Source of the DNA: Spirogloea muscicola
Taxonomy: Eukaryota > Streptophyta > Zygnematophyceae > Spirogloeales > Spirogloeaceae
Assembly (NCBI GenBank): GCA_009602725.1
Contig: WELB01000239.1
Location: forward strand, 119,613-178,790
DNA: 59,178 nt
Direction: 5' to 3'
In this document: in pieces, positions 44,111 to 56,142 of the stretch
Layout of the letters: the number at the start of each line of letters is the position of its first letter
Numbering within the stretch: the first letter of the stretch is position 1
Notes under the pieces: model-generated
Database searches by the model: none
What the model was told of the DNA's origin: nothing
Seen by the model: the letters and a program-made list of their open reading frames with translations, nothing else
Made by a program: the position numbers and the translations under genes

Positions 44111-46013
44111 CCCTGTCAAGCTGGATAGGTCATCGGCAACATGTTGGTGGGACAGCCTTCAGCATCATCCACATCACGAGAATATATTTAGCCAGCTTGT
44201 GACAAAGTTAGTCACCTAGTGTGCTAAGGGAGAAGTATCAATGTTGTGTCCTGAACACCTGTTGATAGCATATCATGTGAACTTGTGCAGAGTGGAGCTC
44301 ATCCCCTTCCTAGGGGTGTTATTGAGGCAGCTGTCGAAAAGCCAGCCTGATGCTGCTACATTGGCATTGGTGACTGCGAATCTCGCCCACATTGCACACT
44401 GGTAGGCATGCCTACTTTGACATTCATAATATGCTGATGAAGTCACACCTCCTATGAGAATTCTGAAATCTATTCAACTCTATTTGCATCCTTCTTAGCA
44501 TTGAGTTGAGGCCTGGTGCTCATCGTCGTATGTGCCTTTGCCACAGTTGCCCTGGATTGGTCTTGAAAGATTTGCAGAGCAGCCCACTTTCAGAGCAGGA
44601 TGCTGGGTGAGCAACCTTTGCGATATGCTGCTCTCAACGTGGGCCTATTTAAACTTGATAACTTACATGATTTCAAGTAGCTTACTACTAGATCAAGCGA
44701 TTGGGTGACTAAGTCCATAGCTTGCTGTGCAGTAACAACACCAATATCTACCAATTGTTGTTTTAGTACATAAAGTCCCCAGAAATCGCTCAATCTCTTG
44801 ACGGGGTTGGACTACAAGCTCCTTTGTTCGTCACAGTGTTTTAAGGAGTCTACGTGTTTGCAAGGTGGAGCCCACACTGTCACACCCACTGCATGTCTTC
44901 CCGTGGTCATGATCTACTTTCACATATCGATGCAGTGGTCAGGGGGCAATGCTTCAGCAGCTGCTCAGAGGCGAGCAGGCTGCTGGAGAGTATGATCTAA
45001 CGCTCTCAGGTGATTCACTATTCAAATTTGCTTCACAATATAATTCTCTTTGCAGTCAATGCCATTTCTTCTGTCAACAATTGTGAGCAATTTTAGGCAG
45101 CCCACCTTTGTTACTTGATCATCTTCGATGTTAACAGCCCTGCGCCAGCAGTTCTTGCGTTGTTGCAAGTTCTGATCGAGAAGGGATCAACCTCAGAGTG
45201 GGTAGTCAGCCTGCTGCGCCAGCTGGCGCTCCATGTTCTGGAGCATGCTGCAACGTGGCGATACAACGACCGGGTGCAGCGTTGGCAGGTCGTCACTAAG
45301 GTACCTACCAGTCTGCTTCAGCTTCCAGCAATACATGCGTTTGTTGCTTACTGCATCTGTTGCACTAGCTACAACTTAGTGCAACTCATAGCACTCTTAC
45401 TATTCACTCAGATGCTGCATCTCGTCCTTACAAGCAGTGGAGTCCACTACAGATAAATGAGCACACGTGGATCAGTAGAAGTACATAGAAGAGGCTTGCA
45501 CAGACTGGCAGGTATCAAGGACTGATGATGTGTGCAGTGGTCATCTGCAGGCAATGAGAGCAATTATGGCCGCACTTTCACGGGTCAGCTGGACTGCCAG
45601 GCAACAAGCGCCCAACCAAAGAGATGACCTGATCTGCTCACCGGTCTTGAAGATGCTACTGACAGATTCTGGAACTCAAGGAGCCCTTTTTCGCCTCCTT
45701 GGGGTTGACTTCTCAGCTCTGCAGGTAGCATCCGAAGTTTCAATGCCCATCCTCATGGTCAAGTTTCTACCATTCACATTCACAACACAACATCATGCAG
45801 CAGGCCTGGTGGATGCAGCTTGGCTACTACAAGCCACAGTTTCTGTAGTAGAAGCTCCATCTTTCACCCCATAAGCTTGTCTCTGTATGAAAGATATTGC
45901 CAAATTAAGTAGTGCGTTGAAGCAGTCCCCAGCAATACTTGCAGAGGTGTTACTTCTTCCTAAATGCAAATTAGAGCCATGAAGCCCCAACATTGCTGGA
46001 GCAAGCTTACTGG

Positions 46014-46188
46014 ATGGGTATTAAGCGAGCACTTTTGGCGCTGACAAGCTTCGTGTGCTAGTGCAGAAGTTCCAGTCGGACCCCGCTGTTGGGAGGAGGG
46101 AGAGTGACGCCTTTGAGGAGGCGCTATTCTGCTCGCTAGCCCTCCTGCACAACCTCATTGAGGCAGTCTGCACTAGCAGTGGGTTCTA
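46014..46188 (+). CDS. Unassigned exon-like frame between NUP188 exons
   Basis: A plus-strand frame reads GADKLRVLVQKFQSDPAVGR, then ESDAFEEALFCSLALLHNLI and EAVCTSSGF before a TAA at about 46186. It is strongly amphipathic-helical and looks like real protein, but I cannot place it in NUP188 or name its family. It may be an exon of NUP188, a last exon of another gene, or part of the foreign piece that carries ADA2. Confidence 0.35.
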
Positions 46189-46234
46189 AATAGTGGACCT
46201 AAGCGCCTATTGTCTGGACTACCCAAGGGTTGGG

Positions 46235-47570
46235 TTACACTAAGAGAGGGCTGCTATGAGGCAGGCTGCTGCCGGGACTCTGAATGCCTGCGCCCTCAGT
46301 TGGCAGCGAGTCGACGCTGATCCAGCCTTGCAAGCACAGGAAGTCGTAGACGCGGTCGACCTGCGCGGGGCTGACATGGAACAGCTTTCGACGGTCGGCC
46401 CGGGACAGCAGTGCACCGCCGCCCTGCTTCAGCGCCTCCAGCATGAGCACCTCCTTCATCTTGAGATAGTGCACTGGGAGCAGGCGCGTGCTCGCGCAAA
46501 GCTGCCGCTCCTGAGGTGACATTGACATAAAAGAAAGATCAGGCAAATGACTACTCCAGGACCTTCACAGCAATCAGTGGCACACTGGAGGACTACCAGC
46601 ACATACTGTGTAAAGCTTCTGCACACCCATAGGGCTTGACGCGCAGCACACAGCATGCCCCGCTCAAGCTCAGGCCGTGTCGGCTTGCCTTGTCTGACAG
46701 AAGGTCGAGGCCGAGGTGGCCGTCAAGGTTGAGCGGCCCCCTAGAGGCGTTTTTGGAGTTTTTGACCAGAGCCGTATCATCCAGCAGGCTCGCTGGTGTA
46801 CCGGCGAGCCCGCCAGTGCGTGACCTGTCGTTGTCCATGGAGTTGGGCGTCGTGCCCAAGTGGTGGTCAGGACCTTCCGCGGCAGCCGCCCTGGCCCCTT
46901 GCCGATTGGTACGATGGTTGCTGCCCCGCCCTGCTGCCGCCGCAGCCGCCGCGGACGCAGCGGCTGCACCATAGAGGTGGGCTGCTGGGCTCTCCCGCTG
47001 CCTACGCAGGCTCGTCTCCGCCTCCTGCCGTCGTTTCTCGGCCAGATACACAGCACCCTCTGCCAGCTCGTGGCACCCCGCCTCCCTCAGCTCCTGCACC
47101 AGAGTAGTCAAAATAGAAGAAGTAAGGGCTTACAGACTAGGTCTGGGAAAGCGTCCACAGTTTGTAACCACCAATCTGGTTTAGTCTCGTCCTTGGGCAT
47201 GTCAGCGGCATTGAGGATGCAAGCTGATGAGTGTAGTCTATGTGGGTTAAAGTGAGGCATCTTGAAGCAAAATGTATTATGTGTGACCACTTATAATTAG
47301 CACTAATGTCAGCTAGGAGCCAGTGGTACCTGCAGCTCCTCAATCTGCTCCCGCAAGCGACGCTCCTCGATCAGGCCAGCGACCAGCGCCTCATGGGACG
47401 CCTGAGAGTGGTATCTTGCGAACACGCGGGCCTGGGCCCACAGCTCCTGTGCCTCCTTGCTCATGCCGTTGCCGGCCCCCCTCCGTCGGTCCAGCACCTG
47501 CAATCGCTTGCTGGGGCTCAGCAGGCCTCGCTCAAGGATGAACTCCTTCCTCCTCCTCCTCTCCGCAAGC
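46235..47570 (-). pseudogene. ADA2: Transcriptional adaptor ADA2, C-terminal half only
   Basis: ADA2 is a subunit of GCN5-containing histone acetyltransferase complexes. Minus-strand exons 47330-47570, 46689-47093 and 46235-46510 (stop) are in phase with each other. They carry the conserved central block LAERRRRKEFILERGLLSP, then EAQELWAQARVFARYHSQA, LIEERRLREQIEELQ and AGCHELAEGAVYLAEKRRQE. The C-terminal SWIRM domain follows, with ERQLCASTRLLPVHYLKMKE, KLFHVSPAQVDRVYDFL and QGWI. The ZZ finger and SANT domain that should precede are absent: beyond 47570 the next sequence is NUP188 coding on the other strand. The first exon starts mid-codon, so an upstream exon is required. The intron between the last two exons has a GC donor. 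Either a truncated duplicate in a NUP188 intron or a misplaced contig piece. Confidence 0.85.
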
Positions 47571-50500
47571 CTGCTCCCCGACGAGCCAACAAGCACCAAA
47601 GATGACTCAGTCAGCAGGGCCAGCTTGCAGAAATCACTAATTTTCAAAGAGACTCACTTACTCAGTAGCACTACAATCTGGCACATCAGTGGATCTAGAA
47701 GCTCCATACACACTTAAGGTCGTCTTAAGGATGATGCCAGCTACAGTGAGATGCACAGTCCCTGTCCATTCTGCAATTGGCACCATTCCCGTCCAGAATG
47801 AAGTACAGTTGCAATAATCACATCCCTGCTTATTTCTACTGCATCTCCTTTTAGAGAATTCTTGGAGCTTGTTATATCATTCAACTCATTTGAGTTTGTG
47901 TGATTGAAAAACAGGCACAAGCCTCTTTGGCAGAGATGCTGCACAAGGGTGCAGTGGTCGGGCCCATAGCGTCCCTGCTCAAGTGTGAGCGCAACCAGGT
48001 ACATTCTCCACATAGATATGGCCAGAGCAGATTACTGTCAGACGGAAAGTGCAAGCTCAACAGACTCCTAGTCATAGTGGACAACCTGACAGCACCCACA
48101 ACTGAAAGCTGCCATCAGCAGCTGACATAGGTGCTATAAGAAGATTCGAGCCTGCAAGCACCTCACATGTCATGGCTGTTTCTTGTGGATCGTCTGATGC
48201 AGAGCATGCAGAAGGCCAGCTTGCGAGCACTGCAGGCACTGTCCAAGCTGCCCATGCCCGTCAGCCTCTCCATCGCTTCCCCTGACAGCAGTCAGGTACC
48301 CAAATTTAATGACTGTGCTCAGTGCAATTGTGGTCAGTACAGAGACTGACCTATGTTACTCCTTGTTTGCCTCTGGGAATGCCATCCTCCAGGCTGATCT
48401 TGGTACTTTATGCTGGTCTTGACTATTGGCGGACCTCACAGGTGGCGCACTTGAAGAGCTGCTTTGCTGGGCTTCTGGCCAAGGACGTAGCGGCGGCGTA
48501 CCCAGATTTGACACTGGCAGCTTTGGACCTCCTCATTGCTGCTGTTCCCGGGCAGGTACCAATGTACATTCTGCTCTTTTTCTGCTTATGTGGTGCAATT
48601 ATTGCAGAACGGCACAAACAGAACATCGAATGTCAGGCTAAGCATGCAGCGATTTACTGATCAATCGGGACTTTGACTGCACTTGTTCAGCCAGCCTTGG
48701 TGGACTTTTTCCTCTCGCCCCCGGACCCGTCCAGGTGTAATAGTGACAAGGAGGACAACTTGGACGAGGGCAAGGGTCTGGAGGCGCTCTGGGCGCTGGT
48801 CCAGCAGTCCGCTGTGCTCTTGGCAAGGTCTCTATTCCTTAGCATGTCCTGCATTTCAGCTTGGATGCAGTCAAGGTGCCTAAAACAATGTCACATTACG
48901 GCTGAGAAGTTGGGCCCATCAGGACATTGGCCTGACCTGGTAGCGGCTGCTGATATCAAGCGCGGCTTTGGAAGCCAGCCAATTGCAAATAGGAGGTGTG
49001 AAAGTTTTGTAGGTAGGAGCGACAGACTTATTGTAGGAGTCTTTAACTCGCTGACTTACTTGGGTTATGAATATGTTGCCATGAAGATCACTCCCTCGTT
49101 TATGTTTTGCAGTGACTTGGGCGAGGTGCTGGCCAGGGTGCTCACCCTGCTCGTCCGCATCTGGAAAGAGCCTGTGGGTTGTTACAGTGTTGTTCAGTGG
49201 CTGCTCACCAAGCCAACTTTCTGGTTGACTGCCACTACCAGCCTCTTCGTTTCATCAAGAGCCGCCAGTGCTCCGTCATTGTCTGCTGACGCTGATGATC
49301 AGAGCATGCAGGTGGCAAAGAGCTGTGAGGTGAGTCATTTGCTCAGGGCCAGATCTTAAGGGATTACTCCTGGATGTCATGCTAGGTGCTCAGTCACTAA
49401 GACCAGCTTTAGTGCATATCTGTTGTTGCCAGCAGCTAAGCATACTGTGATTACTTTCATCAGATGATTGTCAGTCTGGGACGAGCAATGCAACTTCCGA
49501 CTTTTGAACCACCAGCATACCCAGGTCTAACTGCGTCTAGCTGGTGGTGATTTTACGTGCAGGAGATGGAGAAGGAGGCGCTGCATTTGACATGCGAAGC
49601 CTTGGCCTTCCAGCTCATGGCGCTCGACGTCTTCCTGCAGGCTCGGCTGCTGGTGCCAGCCAAGTCGGCGACGTGCGTTGGTGATACCTCCAGGGCTCTT
49701 GGGGAGTCGGGCGCGTTACAGGTGCTGCGTGACTGGCACAAGCTGGCGGGTACGAGGCCCCAGGCAGCCACGGCGAGGTTCGCTGAACTGCAGGATAATC
49801 ATGCCGACATCTTTCACCAGAGCAAGGTAGTGGCCTACCCAATCAATAATGGGTGTCATGAGAAAGATGTGTACCTAAGCTTCTTGAATGTCGGCCGGCT
49901 TGCGAGGGCATTGCAAATGACATCTTGGCGGGATAGTGCCTGATAAGACTATAGTGGTTGCAGCACAATGGCAGGATTGGCAGTGAGGTGTGCTGTGGTC
50001 GTTTGCAGAAGTACTCCCAGCTTGTGCTTGTTGGACTCATGAGCAAGGTGCCGGAGGAGGACAAGGATGGCCTTGATGAGAACCTCGTGGCTTGTGTGCA
50101 AGGAGTTGCGGCAAAGGTGCAGTTCAGATGCCCACTAGCTTGTCAAGTTGCCTGATAATCCCGCATCATACCAACTGGAAGTGAGAAATATATTAGGGGT
50201 TTTTTCCATTCCAGCATTTAGTCATAAGGCTGTCATTGTCTCAAGCGGCAGCCAGAGTTGGCATGGCCTTACCTACCCTTTCTTGTGAATACATGCGGTG
50301 ACATGGTGCTCAGACTAGCAAATCGTGAAGGCACAAATAGGACATGTTTGTCCCTGCAGCATAGACAAGGGTGTAATGTGTTCAGCAGATCTGAGTGACT
50401 CCGTGATTCTCATGCAGCTATTCCTGTCACCTGACGCCAAGGAGCTCCTGCAGCAATATCGCGCGTACGGGTGAGTACCCCTAGTCCAACAGCGTCATGA

Positions 50501-51332
50501 AGGTTGCCACCTTGCCTGCCTGCTGTTCAGTTTCTTGCGACCAACTTGTTCTTCTCCTTTAAGCTCAGTGCATATACCCCAACCCTTTCTCCATTTGCAT
50601 CTTTATAGATGCCAACAAGCCTCTGGAAGTGAGCTAATGCACCACACTATAGGTTGTGCTTGCCTGGCAAGTTTGAGGTAGACATGGCAAGCTTGCCAAT
50701 AGCCAGTTTCTACGCTGGGCCTTCGCAAAAGTAGATGCCCGACCTCGCAGCTGCAAGTAAGCTTGAGCTCCACCAATAAGCTATAGCCTCATCAGGCTCC
50801 ATACTACATGTCTTTGCAGGCAGAAAGAGGACCTGCAAGCGCTCGTTGTGAACGACCTTTATCAGCACCTGGCTGGTGAGCTGGAGGGCGGGCGCGACGT
50901 GCCGGAGGGCTCCTTCCGCCGGCTACTGGAGCTTGTGGTGTCCCTTCGGCCGGAGGAGCTCCTGAAGGTTGGGGCACCGGCGCTGCAGCTCAATGACGGC
51001 CTTGATGCCGGCTGGCCTTGCACGCTCCTCGAAAGGTACGGGGAACGCAGACTTCTCTGGAGGTAGGGCTTGAAGCTATGGATGCAGTCAAGCTGACTTT
51101 TACTTTTGCTTGTACTGGTTCTAATGCTTGCCTCGACTGCTGCTGCTTGTCTGCCAGGGCGCTTGGCTTGGAATGGTGGCCCAACTCCCTGCAGCGGCAG
51201 CACACTGAGGCAGCACTACGGTACTTCGGGCTGGCGACCACCGCGGCCTCGCTCGCAGCCGCCCAGCAACGTGTGCTTGCATGCTGGACAGACCTCCTCG
51301 CTGTCTCGCTAACGCGGCTTCAAACAAATTGA

Positions 51333-52116
51333 AAATTTTGACATAGAACTGACACTCGAGGCCATCATGGCAAGACAAGAAAGTATCATTCTCTTCAATA
51401 AAAATGTTGGAAAGAATGGTGTTTCTATAACCAGCTGCCTAGCAATGCAGCTGTACTTGCTACTCAACGTTTTTGCCACAACAAAGTTTTACCACTCTCC
51501 AGTGCCAGGCAGTTGCCAGTTGCCTTCGCCAACCTTGGATAAGCTTGCATGGCCAGCATTGCAGCACGCAAGCTTTGGCACTCGGCTCACAAGTGCCAAA
51601 GGTGGTCCAAGTATACGTTCCATGGAGGGTGGCACGCTGCCCAGTATGTGACCTGCCCGGTGGGGCAGAGGCCATATCAACATGTATTCCTGATCAATAA
51701 TGCCATCTGTGTGTGTGCTGCCACTATTGGCAGTAGGCACACATATGGCTATGTTTTGCTAAGCGCCTGAGAGGTATCTGCATCTCTCACGATGCCCCAT
51801 GCGAGTTGCAAAACTACATTACATCGCCTGCAGAGTTGAGTGCTGCCCAGTTGTCAAAGTGATGTTGGAGGAGTGCCAGGACTCCAGGCTGTGGCCCCTG
51901 GTGCTCCTCATGGTGGGCCACGTGGTGCCCACAAGCCATGGACACATCTCATATCTGAGATCAAGAATCTGCCGTTCTGCTCTGAGAGCGCCACAGGCAT
52001 GCCCAATCCATGGTCACATAAGCATGCGTGTGCTGCGTACAAGAAACTTGGCCACGGGGTTGCTTGGCAATTGTTGCCCTTTGCCACAACTTCCAGCTTC
52101 CTGAGCCACCTTCCGT
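51333..52116. other. Interval between the NUP188 part (+) and TPP (-)
   Basis: No exon recognised. If an inversion or misjoin breakpoint separates the two NUP188 parts, its left edge should be in or near this interval, after the exon that ends at 51332. Confidence 0.4.
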
Positions 52117-54501
52117 TCATGCAATTGCATCTGTCACCAGCTGGGGCAACTCGGCAGGGTGCAGGTCTGTGACGGTGGAGCCAAGGCGATTGACTGGCCA
52201 GTAGCGTACCACCGACCGGCCAAGGATGTTCTTGGCCGGCAATGGACCCCTGCACAAGAGCGAGAAGTGAAGATTGACCACTTTAAAGGAAACCCGTAAA
52301 ATGAATAATGATGAATAATAATAATGCAACACCAATGAATGTAACACACTCCTCCAAAAACATGTGCCTGCTGGCGGGCAGACCCAGATGCAACCAAAGC
52401 CAAGGGCTGCCGGCGCTCTTCAGTATTATTCCCATAATGCATAGCGAACCTGCGATGGATAAGTGTGGGGGTGAAGTAATTACCAGACATGGGAATCGTA
52501 GCTGTTGTTGCGATTGTCGCCCATTACAAACACGTGCCCGGCTGGGACATGCTGCACTCAGAAGAACATAACACCAGCCCATCAGGTCTGAAAACTTGCT
52601 CAACCTGCCTGTTAAAAAACATAGTCTTTAGGCTCACCACTTTGACCATGATTCTGGCGCCAAAGTGTGCTACACTACTACGTTGGCACATTCTAGCACT
52701 GTGCCCTCCTCTAGCCTTGGTAGCCCTGGAGGCCTTGGAAGCCTTGAAGGTTTTTGTTCAAGAATAAGGACGAGCTGTATTTGCGTTGTGAAAGCAGTGA
52801 AGCACGTACCACTGCACCCATGTCGTACGTCGGCGCCTCAAAGATGAAGTCCTCGTCCTTGGCAATACCGTTCACCAGCAGCTTGCCGCCGTGCACCTGA
52901 CATTGATCGCCGCCATTGAGCAACGTAGTGAGCTAGTAAGAGCACGAGCTAGCAAGCACGAGTTTTGCCGTCTGCAGTCAGGCGGCCTGGTAGAGAAGTC
53001 ATACAGTCGCAGTCAAGACACCTGGCAGCTTACCTCCACAAGGTCCCCCGCCTTGGCCACCACCCGCTTGATGAAGACCTCGCTGGAATCGTAGCCCCGG
53101 TCCTGCCAGCCGGAAGCGACACCCCACGGGGCAGGTCAGTATCAAGGCAGACGGCAGATGGATCAGAGCCAACAGTTGGCAGAGGCACTTAAGGCAGCTT
53201 CCAGTCAGCAGTCACCACGGGGATGGATGGCGCAGAAGAGAAGAGGGAGGAGAAAGGGGGAGGAAGGAGGAGGAGAGGTGCTGCTACAGTCCTGCTTACC
53301 TGCAGCACCTTCGGGGCCTTGAAGATGATAATGTCATTTATGTCGGGGTTGCGGAAGTGATAGGAGACCTGCCGTCATTGCAGCAGCGGCCATTGCCAGA
53401 GCCTCTCATCAGCCATGCTGAATGCCGAGACAATGTGAGACACGCCACTCCTGAGACGACATTGCAATTACTGCTGCCCATGCTCACCTTCTCGGCGATG
53501 ATGCGATCGCCGACTTCGAAGGTGGGGTACATGGAGAGGGACGGGATGAAGCGCGGCTCGGCGATGAGCCAGCGGAAGAGGAGCGAGAAGACGAATGCCG
53601 CAATCACCGTGCGGCCATCGTCGCTCGTGAGGCTGAGCCAGCTCGGCAGCCAGCTGGGACGGTCGCCAGGGCCGCCGTCCCCCGCAGCCTCTAGGCTGAC
53701 ATGCTCGCCGCTCTCGGCAATGGGCATCTCAGGGCTGCCATTGCCAACGCCGCCGCAGCCCGCTCCGCCGAGCTCTGCAGGCCGCTTAGCCACGGCAGCC
53801 AAGCGTTCCTCCTCTGCCAGAGCGCCGCCGTCACGCCCGTATCCGGCGGCGGGCTCCGGCGCGGCCCCCGCTTGGCAGGACCGAGGATTCCGTCGAAGCT
53901 CCGGCGCGACCAGGCCACTCCGGCCAGCGGCCGTCGGCGTCCAGTGCTGGTCCGCCGCCTCGGGCTCCGCTGAGCCAGCGGGGAGCCACTGCCGCAGCGG
54001 CCGTAGGAGGGCGGAGGCACCCCACACGGCGGCGACGGTGACCTGCGGCTGCGGTGGCCGGCGCTGCGACCGGAAGAAGAGGAACGCCATCTGATTGCCC
54101 TCCAAGCTCGGCAACGACGGCGTCGGCGACGGCCGCGGCCCTCGCCGCAGACTGCCGCTGCCACACGCTGGAAGCCTGCGCTCCCGCGTCGTGACGCAGG
54201 TGGCGAGCTTCGGCAGCTTCGGCAATGGCTGCCGAAGACAGGATCCAATCACCGCCGTCGACTGCTGGCAAACGGCGGCAAGCGGAGCAGAGGAGGGGGG
54301 CGTGGTGGCGGCGGAGGACGGCCATGGCTGGCGGCACACGGGGCGGCGGGGGTGCGCTACTCCATGGGTGTGTCTACAGCTCCCGGCGGCGCTGCTGCGG
54401 AGTGGCGGCGGCAGCGGCGGAGCTTGCGGAAGAGGCGGCGGAAGCGGCGCAGAGGCGGGGCAGTGGCGGCGGCAGGGCGCGAGGGGCGCGCGGAGGGCCA
54501 T
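52117..54501 (-). CDS. TPP: Thylakoidal processing peptidase, type I signal peptidase (Plsp1/TPP)
   Basis: Membrane serine protease that removes thylakoid-transfer signals from lumenal proteins and matures plastid envelope Toc75. Minus-strand exons: 53488-54501 (ATG at 54501), 53300-53368, 53034-53102, 52810-52896, 52484-52551, 52117-52249 (TGA), all in phase, 479 residues. The N-terminus is a long Arg/Ser/Pro-rich plastid transit region. One membrane segment, [16 protein letters not shown] (about residues 299-314), precedes the catalytic part. [13 protein letters not shown] carries nucleophile Ser323, and [11 protein letters not shown] carries the general base Lys373. [19 protein letters not shown] and [14 protein letters not shown] complete the type I signature. 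The enzyme looks complete and functional. It lies between the two oppositely oriented parts of NUP188. Confidence 0.93.
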
Positions 54502-56142
54502 GGCGAGGGCGCGGCGCACGACGCGAGAGAGCCAGATCAGGAGGCAGCGGCCACCGGGGCCGCCGCCGTCAAAGCCATCACGGAGCTTCCACCAGCGGCA
54601 GGCCGAGGAGCCGCGGCGAGGCAGCGGGCTGCCGGCTCTCTCCCGCCGGCGGCGGCGGCGGCGAGGGCGGCGGCGGCGGCGGCGGCTGCGGAGAGCCAGC
54701 GGGCTGGCAATGGCGGCAGAGGGGCGGAGAGGCGGGACGAGATCTAACGGCGGCGCGCCGGCTGCGCTGACGGCGCTCCCCGCGCCCCGTTACGTTGCCG
54801 GGAGGCGCTACGGGCCGTCGGATGCACACCGCCGGCACGCCATTGGATCGAGCTCGTGTCCGGGATCGGATCCGACGGCTCCGGCAGGCCCCCCGCCGCG
54901 GCCCCGCCCGGATTCCGTGCCTGCGGGTCCTGCCAGCGTCAACCCCCGATGACGCCCAGCCGACAGTCCAACTGATGTTCCTCCGGCTTTCTGACTTGCG
55001 GCTGCCATTCAGAGCTGTTTCTTCTGTTACCCTAGCCACCTTAGCATAGGGCTTCGTTTCGTATAGCCTGTTTTTGCGACAATTCCTGCCTGAACGATGT
55101 AGTGACTTAGACTGGCCTCCCTTCAATCCATGCGCAACGCTTGCCTTCTCTTCCTGACTATAGGGCTCTAAGTGTCCATCCTTTGTGTTACTTGCTAAGT
55201 TGTGTACTTCAGCTCTTTCCGGCCCCTTCAGACCTTGTTCACTCTGTTTGGCTGGCTTCTCCCAGCCCTCGCCCCCTTAAGATGGTCGTACTTTCTCACA
55301 GTATTTGCGATACATTGTATGAGAAAGAAGAACCAAGAGCTGGTTCTTCTTTCAGACAGCTTGTTGATTTCTTTTGGGTTGGCCTCTCACAGCCGTCCCC
55401 GTGCTTTGGAAGCGCAGTTTCTCCCTCCTCCCAGCGTCTTCAAGTCAATCGCAACCTGTACTTGTACTCGCCTGCCTATGCAGTGCAGGCTTGAAGATTC
55501 CAAATACGTACCCAGTAGGTGAAACGCTTCTCCCACGTCTGGAGGTGCAACGGCGCATTGCAAGCATCCCCGCCGCATTGCGATGTGCGCCAGCACGGAG
55601 ACGTGAAAGTATAAGGTGGACTTAAATCTCACAGCATCCAAAAGAATGAGGCGCAATGTGCGCAACGTCCAGACACCATAAGCTTCGCTTTTGGCTCCAC
55701 CGAAGACAGTCTGGTCAGGTGAGGGACGCGTGTACCAGCGGAGCAGACGTCTGCAGCTCCAGAAGCAACGGCTCCAGCCTCCCCTCCTTCTGCACGGCTG
55801 ATGACATAAGAGCCAGCAGCCCTGACAGTCAAGTTTGGCTGTAGCACTGCCTGTGTGCGTACCACACAAGGTCCAGATAACACCAGCCTCTAACCTTGCT
55901 GAGGCTTCATCCATCTATTGTAGGTAAGTTGGGAGCGTGCAAGGTACACAATTTCATCAAGACCCAGACCATGTGCAGATCTCTTGATTTCCTGCTGATT
56001 AAGTGCTTACAGTCACATGTTCAGGCTGGCCCTACATACGACTCTTGCATGAGCAGAGTACTGCAACGTAGCCCATGGCATGTATTGGTGCAAATCCAGA
56101 TCTGATGACCTCGGATGCAGCACCTTATGGAAGCACGCTGAC
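54502..56142. other. Interval with repeat C and B copies, downstream of the NUP188 C-terminal part
   Basis: 54640-54700 is a GGC-rich stretch next to the signal peptidase start. A repeat C copy reads on plus at 55080-55160 (GCCTGAACGATGTAGTGACT then GGCCTCCCTTCAATCCATGC). Degenerate repeat B copies are at 55245-55270 and 55372-55396. The last exon of NUP188 on minus should be somewhere between 55400 and 56100, but I could not identify it. Confidence 0.45.
55080..55160 (+). repeat. Repeat family C copy
   Basis: TCCTGCCTGAACGATGTAGT followed by GACTTAGACTGGCCTCCC, then CATGCGCAACGCTTGCCTTC. Aligns with minus-strand 5785-5840 and plus-strand 6575-6645. Confidence 0.75.

Larger units (their letters stand above)
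42164..51332 (+). pseudogene. NUP188: Nucleoporin NUP188, central part only (N- and C-terminal parts not in line)
   Basis: NUP188 is a large inner-ring scaffold nucleoporin of alpha-helical repeats. Exons seen: 42164-42241, 42413-42472, 42643-42800, 43170-43380, 43631-43768, 43925-44010, 44291-44401, 44547-44606, 44936-45009, ~45098-45300, 45551-45724, 47915-47998, 48212-48295, 48442-48555, 48691-48827, 49113-49329, 49563-49826, 50009-50116, 50418-50470, 50820-51035, 51158-51332. Nearly all phases agree; the 45009/45098 join does not. Family segments in order: LDSGEYKRILKMLIAAFLAS, LLRFLSSLSEGLWPAECV, GTRGQIVKFLDSSKALVRWE, TQGALFRLLGVDFSAL, VNDLYQHLAGELEGG, ALGLEWW. About 935 residues are covered. 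The ~400-residue N-terminus is missing upstream, and a TGA at 51330 ends the frame where the family continues; that C-terminal part is at 56143-59178 on minus. Marked as broken; it could be an assembly inversion of an intact gene. Confidence 0.8.

Noticed and set aside
54095-54952. 285-codon plus-strand Arg-rich frame
   Set aside because: Mostly antisense to the signal peptidase transit-peptide exon and its GC-rich leader.
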